The notes under the pieces: generated by a model | Databases searched by the model: none | The model's input: only the letters and a program-made list of their open reading frames with translations | What the model was told of the DNA's origin: nothing | NCBI GenBank assembly: GCA_013398295.1 | Contig: VZSF01003924.1 | Coordinates: forward strand, 620,001 to 684,000 | DNA: 64,000 nt | Source of the DNA: Chionis minor | Taxonomy: Eukaryota > Chordata > Aves > Charadriiformes > Chionididae | Direction of reading: 5' to 3' | Part shown: positions 26,861-38,600 of the stretch, piece after piece | How positions within the stretch are numbered: position 1 is the first letter of the stretch | Layout of the letters: every line of letters begins with the position of its first letter | Made by a program: the position numbers and the translations under genes

Positions 26861-28430
26861 TAAACAAAAGCTGCCTTTCTCACTTCTCTGGGGGAATCAA
26901 ACTGGTTGACCTACCGCATCACTAGCCTTATTCCATGCCAAAATATGGATTCGTTATTTTAAAAAGTGATCACTTTAAGAGTAATGATGTATGCCATTAC
27001 TGACCTTTACTGGAGTCAAAGAGGCGACACCTACATAGTGCAAGTTCCCAGGCTCTGCTCGAGGCTAATTTCGACACACATCTACCTTCCTTATCTAAAC
27101 AAGCGTCCTTGGAGCAGGGTCTGATGTAATTTACTGGTATTTCCAGGTGCGACCATTACAGAAAACACCTTTGTAGTGTCAAGTGAGACAACATTTGAGC
27201 CTAAATCGAGCTCTAAATGCAACACACTTTAACATAGAGAGGAATAATGAATATTTGGAAGAGTTTCACTATGAGGAGTCATTAATACACAGAGACAATA
27301 TGGGAAATAATAATTTCCCTATTTATTTCCTGGATAACATTTCCCTTTTTGAATAATACAAGATCTAGGACATAGTTAATAAACTGATCGGCCAGTAGGC
27401 TTAAAACAGAAGTATTTATTTACACAGTGTAGTTATTTGGTGGAATATATTGCCACAAAATTTTTGGAGGCCAAAATAAAAACAGTTTTTAAAAGCTATT
27501 GGATGAATTAATGGGAAAAAAATGCCTCTCTTTCTCCTAAACACTGTGATCTGCTACCATCTGAGTCAGAAAATTCCTATGCCACAGATTGCCAGAAGCT
27601 TGGAACACATACCATACTTGGAAGAAAAGTATCAGCGCATGCTTCCTGTGTTAATTTGTATTTCTTTCTTCAGCATTTGCCATTGGCCCATGTGGATGGG
27701 ATAAGATCAACCTGTTGTCTGAATATGGCTATTTTCATGTATAGATAGATTTTTTAGAAAGACCTTAAACTTCAGGGATCAGTAAAGACAGCAGAGAAGT
27801 GAAGTTTTCTGGTTTTAAAGACATGGATGCAAGGATATGAAATGCAGTATATTGTGAAATCCTTATCTTTGTAAAATATGAAAAGAATGCAAATTGGAGC
27901 TTAAGCAAATGTAAACTATTCTCAAAATCTTTGAAGACTGTGGCTAGGTAGTTTTCAGTTTTATCGGTACAGCGTGGACCCCATGCAGCCATGACATAAT
28001 TAGTAATGTATTTGCTTAATGAATTGACCTTGCTGAACTGCCAAAATGCTAAGTATTCAGCAAGTAAACTAAAAGCTTAAGGAAAATTAGGGAATCTACA
28101 GTAATGTGCTATCTTTCTGTAACCTAGGTCTTGTGTTCCAACCCCAACAACCCCAGTCAAGGAATTTTGTTTTACTCAATGTGAACTTCATCATTTTGGA
28201 TGAATTAATCTTTAAATGAGGCCCTCTGACACTGTCTTATAATGTGAAAAAATAGTTGGATACCTAAAGTAACCTCGGTAATCATTAATTTTCTAAATGA
28301 AGGTTAGAAGGGCAGTTTCAGATCCATTTTTTTCTTTATCCTACTTTTCTGGTATTAATCAGCCTGTCCTTTGGCTCAACTGCATGGGCATTAAGAGTAT
28401 CGTGTTACCATTGCAAATAAATGCAGCAAT

Positions 28431-28449
28431 CAAAAAAAAAAAAAAAAAG
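28431..28449. repeat. Poly-A run
   Basis: About 18 A residues, interrupted once at the 3' end. No target-site duplication or recognisable gene copy lies before it, so there is no support for a processed pseudogene. Confidence 0.7.
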
Positions 28450-30114
28450 AAATCTTTTCCACCTACATCATATAAGCTCTGTGAGACAAAGACTCTTTTC
28501 TTGGTCACTTACTTCAACAGTGCAATAGAACTTGACTCCCAAATGGTTGTCAAAAATTATTCTAGATCAGGAAAGTTTATTAAGTTTTTCTCTTAATTCT
28601 TTGCCCTTAAGATACAGAATTGGAAATCTGTAGCACTGAGTCCAGTCACAGTAATTCACATCTCTATGTAACTCACTGTAAGGGTTCACCATTTGACTCT
28701 GCTATTCACAAATGATTGCAAATACCTGATATCCATTCCCTAAGCCTCTGGGAGATTTTCTCCATTGTCTCTAAACAACTCAGTTTTACCCAGCTCTCCA
28801 TCCTACTGTCTCCAAGAACCAAGTGGATTAAAAATGTGGCTTTTGAAATATGTGTCTAACCAGTTGCTGTGTTATGTCTTTTTTTTTTTTTCTGTAATAA
28901 AGAGAAAAAACATAGCAGTTCAAGTTAGAGGCAAGTTATGAAATCCCTGATGTGCAACAACTGTGATCTACATGACTTGAATGGTTTTGCCTGGCCACAA
29001 GACAGACAACATAAAAGAGGAACAGCAGTGAAATTATCAGCTGGTGAAGCAGAACTTTTGCCTAAGAGGAAAGATCTCTTACAGAACACTGTAGCCACCT
29101 CAAGGCTTGAGTAAAAAGACTAACAATGTGTTCTAACTCCTTTTTATTTATTGTATTAAACCTATTCAGCAGTAACAGATCGTCTGACCCGTGCATGGGA
29201 TTAGTTTCCAATAAAGCTGTTACATTTCAGACTCCTAAAAGCAAAAACCACTTGACATCTGGGAGAAAAGGGCAACAAATATATTACAAAATTTAATGAA
29301 TCCAATAGAAGTAAGGGTTCAACTAAAGGTGAAAAATAATCACGTTATAAATGTCAATGGGTAGTATAGGCTATTACAATATTACTTCTGCTTTTACTAG
29401 GGTAGCATCGCTGTTTTCAGTTGGGTCGCACCAGTGTAAAACTGGAAAACTGAGCTCTTAGACTGCTTTAATTTGTAATAGGATATAAATTATTTGGAGC
29501 TGAAATTCCATCAGTTTAATGGCACAGTGTCAAAAAGTTTAAGCTACATCCATGAAAAATATGGATTTTTCTAACTATGTACAAGTGTTAGTGCTTTTAT
29601 TTGAGTCTGTATTTGACATTAGGTCAATGAAGAAAAAAAAAAGCACAGATTTCCTTGCACTCAGAATCAAGCCCATCAATGCTGCCAGACAACGGGACTC
29701 CGGTCTACCTCCATAGATCCGGTCTCATACCTTCATGTCTGCCTAAGGCCAGTTTAACTCAGGACCACATTGCACTAAGCCACTGAGATTGATAAACCAG
29801 ATTTTGTAAAGAACGTATGTTTCCGATCATAAATGGAAGATGTGCATGCAACACAGCTGCTGGAATGTCTGAATTAGCATCGTCACAGAGGACAAGGCGG
29901 CACAATTAAACCTGCATTTCACATGTTCTCTTCTGGTCCCAAAAGCAGATTTGGTGGAAAGTAGGACCCTCTCACCCAGCCTTGTCTCGCTGCAAACGCT
30001 CGAGCACACCAAGGTTGCAGCGACCGGCAGCCAGGGAAGAGCAGGGGTGGAACACCTCTTCCCTGCCTGGCCCGGGGGAGCCAGCGCTCCCCCAGCATGG
30101 GAAATCTCGAGAGG

Positions 30115-30195
30115 GGTGGAAATTGAATCCAGACCTTGTAGATCACTAGACCTCCTGATGCCTCATACTTGGGTAGGTATTCTAACCACACAGGT
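30115..30195 (-). repeat. tRNA-SINE-like fragment
   Basis: On the minus strand a TGTGGTTAGAATA segment resembles a tRNA A box, and GGATTCAATTTCC, about 45 bp on, resembles a B box (GGTTCGANTCC). Between them lies GGCATCAGGAGGTCTAGTGA. The layout recalls tRNA-derived repeats of reptiles and birds. It could equally be a chance match or an old tRNA pseudogene. Confidence 0.3.
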
Positions 30196-33100
30196 ATGCC
30201 CTGCCTTTCAGGATTTAGAATAAACCACCATTGCACCCCGAAGAGAGGAGGATCTCTGGAGCGCAGAGCTGGCACCCCAGTAAGGAGTCAGGGCAGCCAG
30301 GTCTGGCCACTGGTGGCAGCTGATCTCACGCACACCTGAATTCTCCTCGTTTTGTGCCCTGCAAATCATTCTGAGAATTTTACTGGATTTACAAATTACT
30401 TTCTTCAACACTTATTCAGAGAATTTTTTCCACCTAAACCACTTTAAAACTATTGAAAACAGATCGAGAGCTTTGACCTCTTTCAAGTGGCAGTCGTTGG
30501 CATCAAACCAATATTACTGTTGACCATCCAGAAGCAAACAATATAGTTTCTGAAAGCAAACTGAGAGAAAAAAGTATGTGTTGGGGGCAGGGGGCACCAG
30601 GGGGACGAACAGTGCCTACAAATACCTGTATATAAATACAAGAAAAATAAAGACCTGCAGCGAGAAATTTACTTTCTGTTACATTTCACAGCCTGTATAG
30701 GAGAAACATAAGATATACACGGAAACATTTACATTGATTTCGGTTGGCTTCAATTCTGTCCATGAGGTATAAAGAAATGATTTTGTGATGACTATTTCGT
30801 TGACTATTACACACTGTCAGACACAGAGAAAGTCTGCATTGCTGCTGCCACTGCAGTATCTGCTGAGGAGGTAAAAATCTCCAGCTTCCAGTACCAGCCA
30901 TCAAAACACTTTAAACCATTCAAGATTCAGGTGATCTGATTAAGGGACGTCTTGTCATCCCCAGTACAGTGGGCTTGGTACCAGTGGCTGCTGAATGAAT
31001 CACAGCATTTGTAGGGTAAGGCTGTGGAAAATACTGCAAGAAGGGAAGGAAGCATCTCCTTCCTCCCAGCCATAGTCAACATCTCTTTGCATAATCACAT
31101 CTGCTGACTTCTTTAAAAATAAATAATGCTGGGCATGGCTGATCTAAATAAAAACCTACTATTTTTACCACTAAGAGGATACGTCAACACTTCCCCCATC
31201 ATGCTAAGGTTTTGCAAAACATAATCAGAAGTGTCATTTCAATAACCGATACGATTGTCTCTTGCTTGGTTTTGTTTGTTGTCACTCTGTTTCCACCTGT
31301 AAAATCCTGTGGGATGTAACCATCACTGTGTCCAGTGAACTTTGCTTTTGTTTTAACAGCTTAAAGAATGGCAAATGCTGTCAACTATGCTACAATTGCT
31401 GAAGCATCAGACACTGACACTGTATTTTTCTCTCCCTTTGTAAATAGGACGTGGTTGGTAACTGGCAGGCTCAGGTGAGGATACCTCCAGTATATCCTCA
31501 CAGCAGCAAGCAGGTATCTTATTTATTCAATTTCAGAACAGTCCGAGGAATGTCCAGCTTCCAGGACAGCCCACATCTCTTCTCCACCTTTCACGCCAAT
31601 GAGTAGCACATGGGAGAACAGGGAAACTCAGCAGTCGTGCTAAGAAGCTCGGAGGGAAAGACCAGTCTGAAATACAATCCATGCGTAAATAACTCAGGTG
31701 GGATATTTCATGTAGCATTGAAAAGAGAAAAGGATAAATAATTCTAAATGCTACTTAGTTTCCACAGGCCGGCACCTAAATCACCACTTCCTATGTTGTA
31801 ACATCAAGACATGGGCCCTCCTATAGCAGTTTGAGTAATGCAAGCAGAGGCCTGCATCAAGAATCAGGGTAAAAGATTTTCTATTGATACACTTTCTGAA
31901 ACTGTCAGGAACTGCTAGTAAAAGAAAAATTAACTGACTTTTTTTAAGGGGAACCGTAAATGGAATTGCTGTCTTCCTTCTCACAGCTGAGGAGGCTCAG
32001 AAACATACAAACAAGCATTTCTCTACAGCCATCTGATAAACCTGACTGGAAATCAAGCTTGCAATGAAAATATGGTTCATTAGCCATTTTCCTGTCCCGG
32101 TATCTTCATAAGTTTTCCTGGTCTGCATTCCACAAAGCATTCCATTGATGGCCAAATTCTGGTTACTTCCTAAGGGAATTTTACAGACAGGCCTATTCCA
32201 ATAGTCTGTGTAATCTAGTGACACTTCAGTATTCGCTTTAGTCCAGGCAATTTCTACACTTAGAACAAAGCTAGATGGACTTTCTAACCCCATCAGGAAA
32301 AAAAAAATCTTTAAAAAGAGTAACTATTTTTATGATTTAACTGTGTGCTGCTAAAAATATTTCAGCTAGTAGAATATTGCCCTAATTGCTATGGAAGCTA
32401 AAATACTCCTGTATCCTTCACCACTTCTGAACTAAACAGCAGCTATGTTTAATTAAGGCAAAATTGCATTGGGTAGGATGGTCACCTTCAGCATAACTAA
32501 AACGAAACGTTCTGGGAAAAAAGAAGAATCATGCTATTCCTGTTCTCCCAAGCTCTACTGCAAATATAGGCTGACAGGTTAATAAACGCATTTCTAAACA
32601 GTTGTAATAAATCAGACGACTGATTCAAGAATTCTGTTCCTTGGTTAACTTATTATTCAGCTACTGAAAACTTCATTTTCCCATCTGTGAGGTGACAAAA
32701 TCCAATGAAAACAGTATTAATATTTATGTTCTAAAAAGAAAAGGCTTTCAAAGCACATTCATGAAGTGGAAAATAAAAGCAGAAGTTTATCCAAAACTTT
32801 CTGGCATTTTGCGTATTTAAAAATTTTCAGCCTTGCTGCCAGGATTTGTTGGCTTAAGAGCAAAAGGTTAAATTTTATGAAAAAGTTTTGGGTATGAGTG
32901 GATAGTGATTCAACTTCTATATCATTTAAATGGTAAGTTTCTGTTATATGGGTCAGTTAATTTTAACTACAGTTCATTCTGTTAAGAACAGGGGTTCCAA
33001 AATTTCCCAGAGGTGGCAAAAAAAAAATTATTGGTGCTATTTTAAAAGTTTCACAATAGTAGTGTTAACTTCCAATACAAATTCAGAAGAATATGTGTGC

Positions 33101-33963
33101 ATATGAACACGTCAGAGCTACCAGTAAACATTATATGGATATGAAAATAATTTGGAAATAACAGTGAACTTTTTCTTTCATATACAGGGTCATGTTGTAG
33201 CTTGTTTATGAAACATAAGCACAATACAATACCTTATGTTAGGAATAAAAACTCGACAATCTTTAGAAGTAGCTAATGGAAAATTAAATATTTTTTTGTT
33301 TGAAACCATTTTCTAAGTCCTTATGCATGGAATACTTTTCTTATATTGCATCCTACCAATACTTCCCTCTTTTCTGATCAGATATGTGCTCAAAAATGGT
33401 TACATCAACATGCCCAACTGCTAAGATTACATGAAGCATCACTTTAAGGGTCTGCATTTACCCAGTGAGAGAACACACAAAGGAGCAGCAACTTCTACAC
33501 ATTTTTTTCCTCACATTCTCATAACAGCAACTGTCAGCACAGATACATTCATATTATTATATTAGTTCGAAGTTCAAGAGAGAAAACTCATCTTTTAGGC
33601 AAGAAACACAGGCCCAATGTGGGAACTGACTCACACTCAGCTCTCCAGGCAGCTGAAGTACAATTGGCCTAAAATATTTGGATCTTTGAATTCAAGCATA
33701 CCTAGCAGCAGCAGCTCAGAAGTAGTGACAGGTACCTCTGTGTGAAGGCTGACACTATTTTTTTCTTTCTTGGAAAGAAAGAAACCACCACCACAACACA
33801 AGGCAGAAAAAAACAGCCCTTTGTTTCACTGTTTCCACATGCAGAAGTGGCTGCAGTAAGAAAATTCAGGATGGTAAGTCCTGAAAGTGATGAAACAATA
33901 ACAAGTAAGAGATTTCTTTCAGAAGACTAGTATAATTTCAAAGTTAAATTTTGATCTTAAACT

Positions 33964-33987
33964 GGGGAGGGAGGGAGTGATGGGGGG
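33964..33987 (+). repeat. Quadruplex-type G tract
   Basis: Four G runs (GGGG, GGG, GGG, GGGGGG) with loops of 1, 1 and 6 bases fit the usual G-quadruplex pattern. It is followed at 33996-34020 by a TCTCTCTCT / AGAGAGAGA inverted repeat. It lies 1.5 kb past the DYNC2I1 stop codon, on the strand that would be the template for read-through transcription. Confidence 0.75.
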
Positions 33988-35120
33988 TGTGTTTGTCTCT
34001 CTCTGCGAGGGAGAGAGAGAGAGATTTGGGGTTGATTTTTGACTATGGCTCTCCATAGGGATGCTCTCCTACCTTATCGCAAAAAAAGTACTTGCCCTTC
34101 GTTCTTTATCTGAATTACTAAAGCTATTCTAATTTAACTTGTAGTGTATATTATTACCATATAAACCCAACAATGAAGATGAGGAGAATCATTTGTGTTT
34201 ATGCCATAAAAATAAATAAATCTACAGCTGACCAGGGAACTAGGATAGTGAAAATGGTCTCTGAAATATGCATCCCTCCCGTGGTTCCTCAGGCTCTTGG
34301 ATTGCAGCCGCTGTGTTTGAGGTAAGGGGAATGTGCAATGGACTACAACAAATTCATTCCCAAAGCGGTGTATGTTGTTTATAGAAGACGTGTGGTTTTT
34401 ACTGCTGTGACTTGGCACCATCATGTGGCCACTTTGAGTTTGCTCAATTTAAGTAACAATTTACATAGAAAAATGTTTGCAACAAATTAATTAGAATTTC
34501 AGTCTACTCTAGAAGGAGATGGTACATATCTTAAATATGTGCTCACTAAATTCTGAACGCGTTGTCTTCCAATTGTCCTTTTGTTCCCTGAATCTGTGCT
34601 CGTTTAATCATGCTTTTCCTCATGATCTTTAAATCAGAAGTTATTAGACAACGAAAGCTGAAGACATTTTCTGTGGTTGGTCTTGGTCCAGACTTTACCA
34701 ACAGCATATAAAAATTAGAATAATATTATAGACAACTACCCTCTTCCTCACTACAAATGCTTTGGGAATGATTTGCAGGATTAAACCGGTCAGTATTTTG
34801 CGTTTGATCAGAAATCCCAAAGGATTTAGAATTTCAGTAAATCTCACAAGCATACTTTTTACGTAGTTTCATCCAAACAGGTTGGGCACGTATCAGGACA
34901 AGTTGAGTTAGTCTGGTATTCCTTTTGCAAAGTTTCAGGGTCAAAATCAGACGTAAGATATCATGTAATGTAAGTTTGTATTCTGATACGTTTACATAAT
35001 GTTTTTAGGCAGATACAAGAAAGTTTTACCAAGTGTTAGCGTGTAAAAGGCTCAGAGGTAGAAGTCTCCATACATTCAGGTTGCTTACAGAGGCACAACT
35101 TTATGGTCACCAGAGAAAGG

Positions 35121-35150
35121 ATTCACAGAATCACAGAATGATTCTATCAT
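35121..35150 (-). mobile_element. Short CR1 tail fragment
   Basis: About 30 bp containing CACAGAATCACAGAATG, the CR1 3' tail in reverse. It sits roughly 250 bp beyond the likely DYNC2I1 poly(A) site. Too short to assign a subfamily. Confidence 0.5.
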
Positions 35151-35401
35151 TTACTTCAGGGAAGAATAACAAGAAACAGCAGCTTAATTTATAGGAATAT
35201 ATTTTCTGTCTTTTTGTGAAAATATATACATCTAGAGTATTCAGTAATGAAATACAGTTCATCATCTTTTTGAGTACAATAATGCTAAATTTGGTTCCGC
35301 CATTTTTGTGATAAAATATATGGTTTCAGCTGAAATACTTTACTGACAGTCTTTAAAATATATACAAGTTATATACAAACAAAAAATTACATTATAAATC
35401 T

Positions 35402-35407
35402 TTTAAT
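35402..35407 (-). promoter_or_regulatory. Candidate poly(A) signal of DYNC2I1 (ATTAAA)
   Basis: On the minus strand an ATTAAA hexamer lies 64 nt past the stop codon. A T-rich, GT-containing stretch follows from about 35385 down to 35350. No AATAAA was found on the minus strand in the next few hundred bases. If used, the 3' UTR would be under 100 nt. Confidence 0.5.
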
Positions 35408-35470
35408 TGCAGTCAAAAATAATCCAAATATTTTGCAATAATTTGTACACCCAGAGAGGTGTACCCGTTT

Positions 35471-35642
35471 CTAAAAAGACTGCAGTAAAAGCAAATGTAG
35501 TTTTTCAGATTCCTCAGGGTGAGGTACTGCCCACTTCTTCTTTGCATACTGAATGTCTATCTGTCCAGATCCTTTGGCCAGCGCGAGGCCTAACAATCCA
35601 TTTGGTTTTTCTGGTTCTCCCAGCAGAGCCATAGCCACAACA
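35471..35642 (-). CDS. DYNC2I1: DYNC2I1 last coding exon (172 nt) with stop
   Basis: One base completes Asn, then [20 protein letters not shown] and a tail with [16 protein letters not shown], ending LLLLQSF and a TAG stop at 35471-35473. Acceptor TTTGATTTCAG. Confidence 0.95.
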
Positions 35643-38600
35643 CTGAAATCAAAAGAATGGGGGAATGGTTTTAATTGAGGAAAAATTAATAGAAATCAGT
35701 GTTTTCAAACTTGTTTTTAGCAGGTTACTTACAGTTAACTAAATGATTCCTTTTTTCTGCTCATCACAGTGTAGTAGTCCTCACTATTTCAAGCCCCAGC
35801 ATGTTCTGTACCTTTTCACCAGTTGCAATAATTTAATGTAAACATAACGGGCAATTCTTCCCCTGTTCACAGATTTCTAATCATGACTTAAAAACTATTT
35901 CAAGCTTGTAAAAATTAAGTATTTTTATGGTATTTTCCAGTACAGTGTAGCAACTTAAAAATTATATTATCTTCTCCCCAAACTAGCAGCACTTTGCTAT
36001 AGCTTACAAAGCTACAAGGAAAACTGTTAGTTAGAGAAATATTCACCAAGACTATCTTAAGCCTCAGGAAGACGAGAGTCTCCAAGTACAGCTCCCATCA
36101 GGGAGGAAAGAGAATCCTCAAGACCATAATTCAGAAAGACTAAATTAAACTCCTTTTCTGCATCAATCTACAGGATACCCAGATCTCTACACTGACTACA
36201 GGAACAGTGTTGTGAGCCTTGGTGAATACATGCCAGCCAAAAATATTGTTAACTTTGTGACAATATATTTCTTTATGTTGGTAACCATACTATATATAGG
36301 CATTTTAAAGTGTTGTCCAACCTATCTTGCCTTTTTTAGGGGTTGATCCTGACCCAGCAAAGCTTTCTTCGAACTTCAGCAGTCCAGTGATTTTAGTGGG
36401 AACAAAGTTTTTCTCGTCATATAAACAGCAACTGCTCCACGTACAGACATCTATCCCAACTGATAACACTACATATGATTTTGATTTACACTAACATTTT
36501 TTCTCCTTTATCAGACTGTATAAAATAATAAGTAAATACATATAAACTAAAATTTAGCTGGCTATGCTCCTTCCACACCTCCAACAATTTTAAAAAATGT
36601 AGGTAGAAAAGCAAATTCTAATGAAGATTTCAAGTCAAGCTAAAAAAACCATCCAAATGGTAATCAGTATGCAGAAGACAATAATATTAATATTTTGTTA
36701 AAATTAAAGTACTTACTTCTCTGATGGAATAGCCTGCTTTGCCACAGGCTGCAAATCATTTTCCAGAAGATCCCAAACGTAAATATTAGAAGATGCATCC
36801 AGGACAAAAAACACAGCGGGTCTTGTTAAAGCCCACTGCAGGGCAATAATCGGCTGGCCATTTGTGCTGCCATTCCACTGCATGAGGGGATACTCTGATG
36901 TCATTTGGTGTAATCGAATACTTCCGTCTGAACAGCCAACCTATATCATAGTCAAAAAGAAAATACTTCCTGGGAACAAACAAACTAAGCAGCGTAAAAA
37001 TTGTAATTCAGTTCTTGAGAATATCAGGCACCTAAACAAAATTATTTGAGTCAAGTGGCACACCTCTCACATCTCACTCTACGGACTATACAGATTTTAA
37101 CTTTTTATGTAAATTTGAGTTCAAAAGCATACTAGAGTAATCTAATACACTAATCCTGGGACGAACTCCCCATTTCCTGTTTTAAAAAAAGCTCTCAAAC
37201 TATCAATTTCACTAATACTATGATGCCCCACAACTTGACAGTAGTCTGAAGTGGGGCGAGGTCAGAGCCTGGAGAAGAATTCAGATGGCTACTTAGTGAC
37301 ACGTAATCTCTAAAACCAAGAATAGCTTTCAGTAGGACAGGCTGTGCTTAACAGTATAATGATATTAAACTGATTCAAAACAAACAGCTAAATCCAAAGA
37401 CAGGCATGTCACTGCTCCCAGATATTTTGCTATAACCTTCGTTTTGCCTAGTATAACATTTACAAGTTTGCTCTGATCCAGGTACAAAAGAAACTATTCT
37501 ATGAAACCAGAAAAATAACTTATTCTTACTACCCTGGGCCATCCCTTACGTCAGGAAGACTTCCCAGAATTTTCAAGTTATGATGACTTTGTGCAGTGAC
37601 TCTGCAAATTGTGTTTACATTTAAAAGGGCTCTGTAGATATAAGCTTGTAGAAGTCAGTAGCACTCTAAAAAAATGCATTTGGGAAAAACAGATCCACAC
37701 TGCTAAAAGAAAGTTCTGCCTGTGCCGTGGTGACACAAAATACATACGTCATAGCCAGACACATTCTTTTTACATCCTCAGTTATCCCAATGAGCTCACG
37801 TGAATCATGGTAAATTTAGAAAGACAGCATTTCTAAGAGAGGATTAAGTACAAATATATGCAAGGATAAGCAGAGAGAAAATCCTTCCAAAGTTAGATTC
37901 AGCTTGCATTGAATAAACTCTCACAAGGGAGACAAATCAAAACAGTGCGTGTGTCTACATAAGCAAAGTTCAAACACCAGGACACAAGATTTGTTGTCAT
38001 CCTTCATGGCAGATTGGAATTAGTGAGGTAAATCAACTATCACATCTAGTTAAGTACATCCCATTAGAAATCCTCCCTCAGCAAGTAATTAAAAAATAAA
38101 ACTTGTATAATATTAAAAAGTTTTCATACCAAAAATAGTGGCTTTCCAAAAGGGAAGAAATCAATTGTGTTGATGCTTATCGATCTCAGTCCACTCTCCT
38201 GGGGTCTGAATAACTTTGGAAGAACTTTTAAATCATGTCTTGTACTATGGCCTACCAACCCCTATGAATAATATAAAGAAAATTCATTAAACAAAACAAA
38301 ATTTGCATTATCAGTATTACAAGAAAAATTTAAGTAATTCACAGAGCTGTTACTTTAAAATATCCTTAATAGCTGACAAATTTTAATAGTTAACAGATTT
38401 TAATAATAGTCTCAAATTATAAATTTGATATACAGTCTACTGGTAAAATTCCAAGTGAGGCAGCTTCCAAAACAAAAAAAAACAATGAGATAAATTTCAG
38501 CACTTTACTCACAATGTTTGTTCCAACAATGAAATGATTAGTATTAGAAGTCAGAAATTTAATAGTCAGTGCCTGGGGCATTCTTTCGCGCACATCCTTT

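Larger units (their letters stand above)
26861..35120. other. Non-coding DNA downstream of DYNC2I1
   Basis: No supported gene. It contains a poly-A run, a tRNA-SINE-like fragment, a GC-richer patch at about 29.98-30.11 kb, a 27-nt exon-like segment at 31448-31474 and the G tract at 33964. Confidence 0.5.

Noticed and set aside
1..35400. VIPR2 exons expected from vertebrate gene order
   Set aside because: No segment encoding a recognisable class B receptor transmembrane or tail sequence was found by eye; VIPR2 probably lies left of the window.
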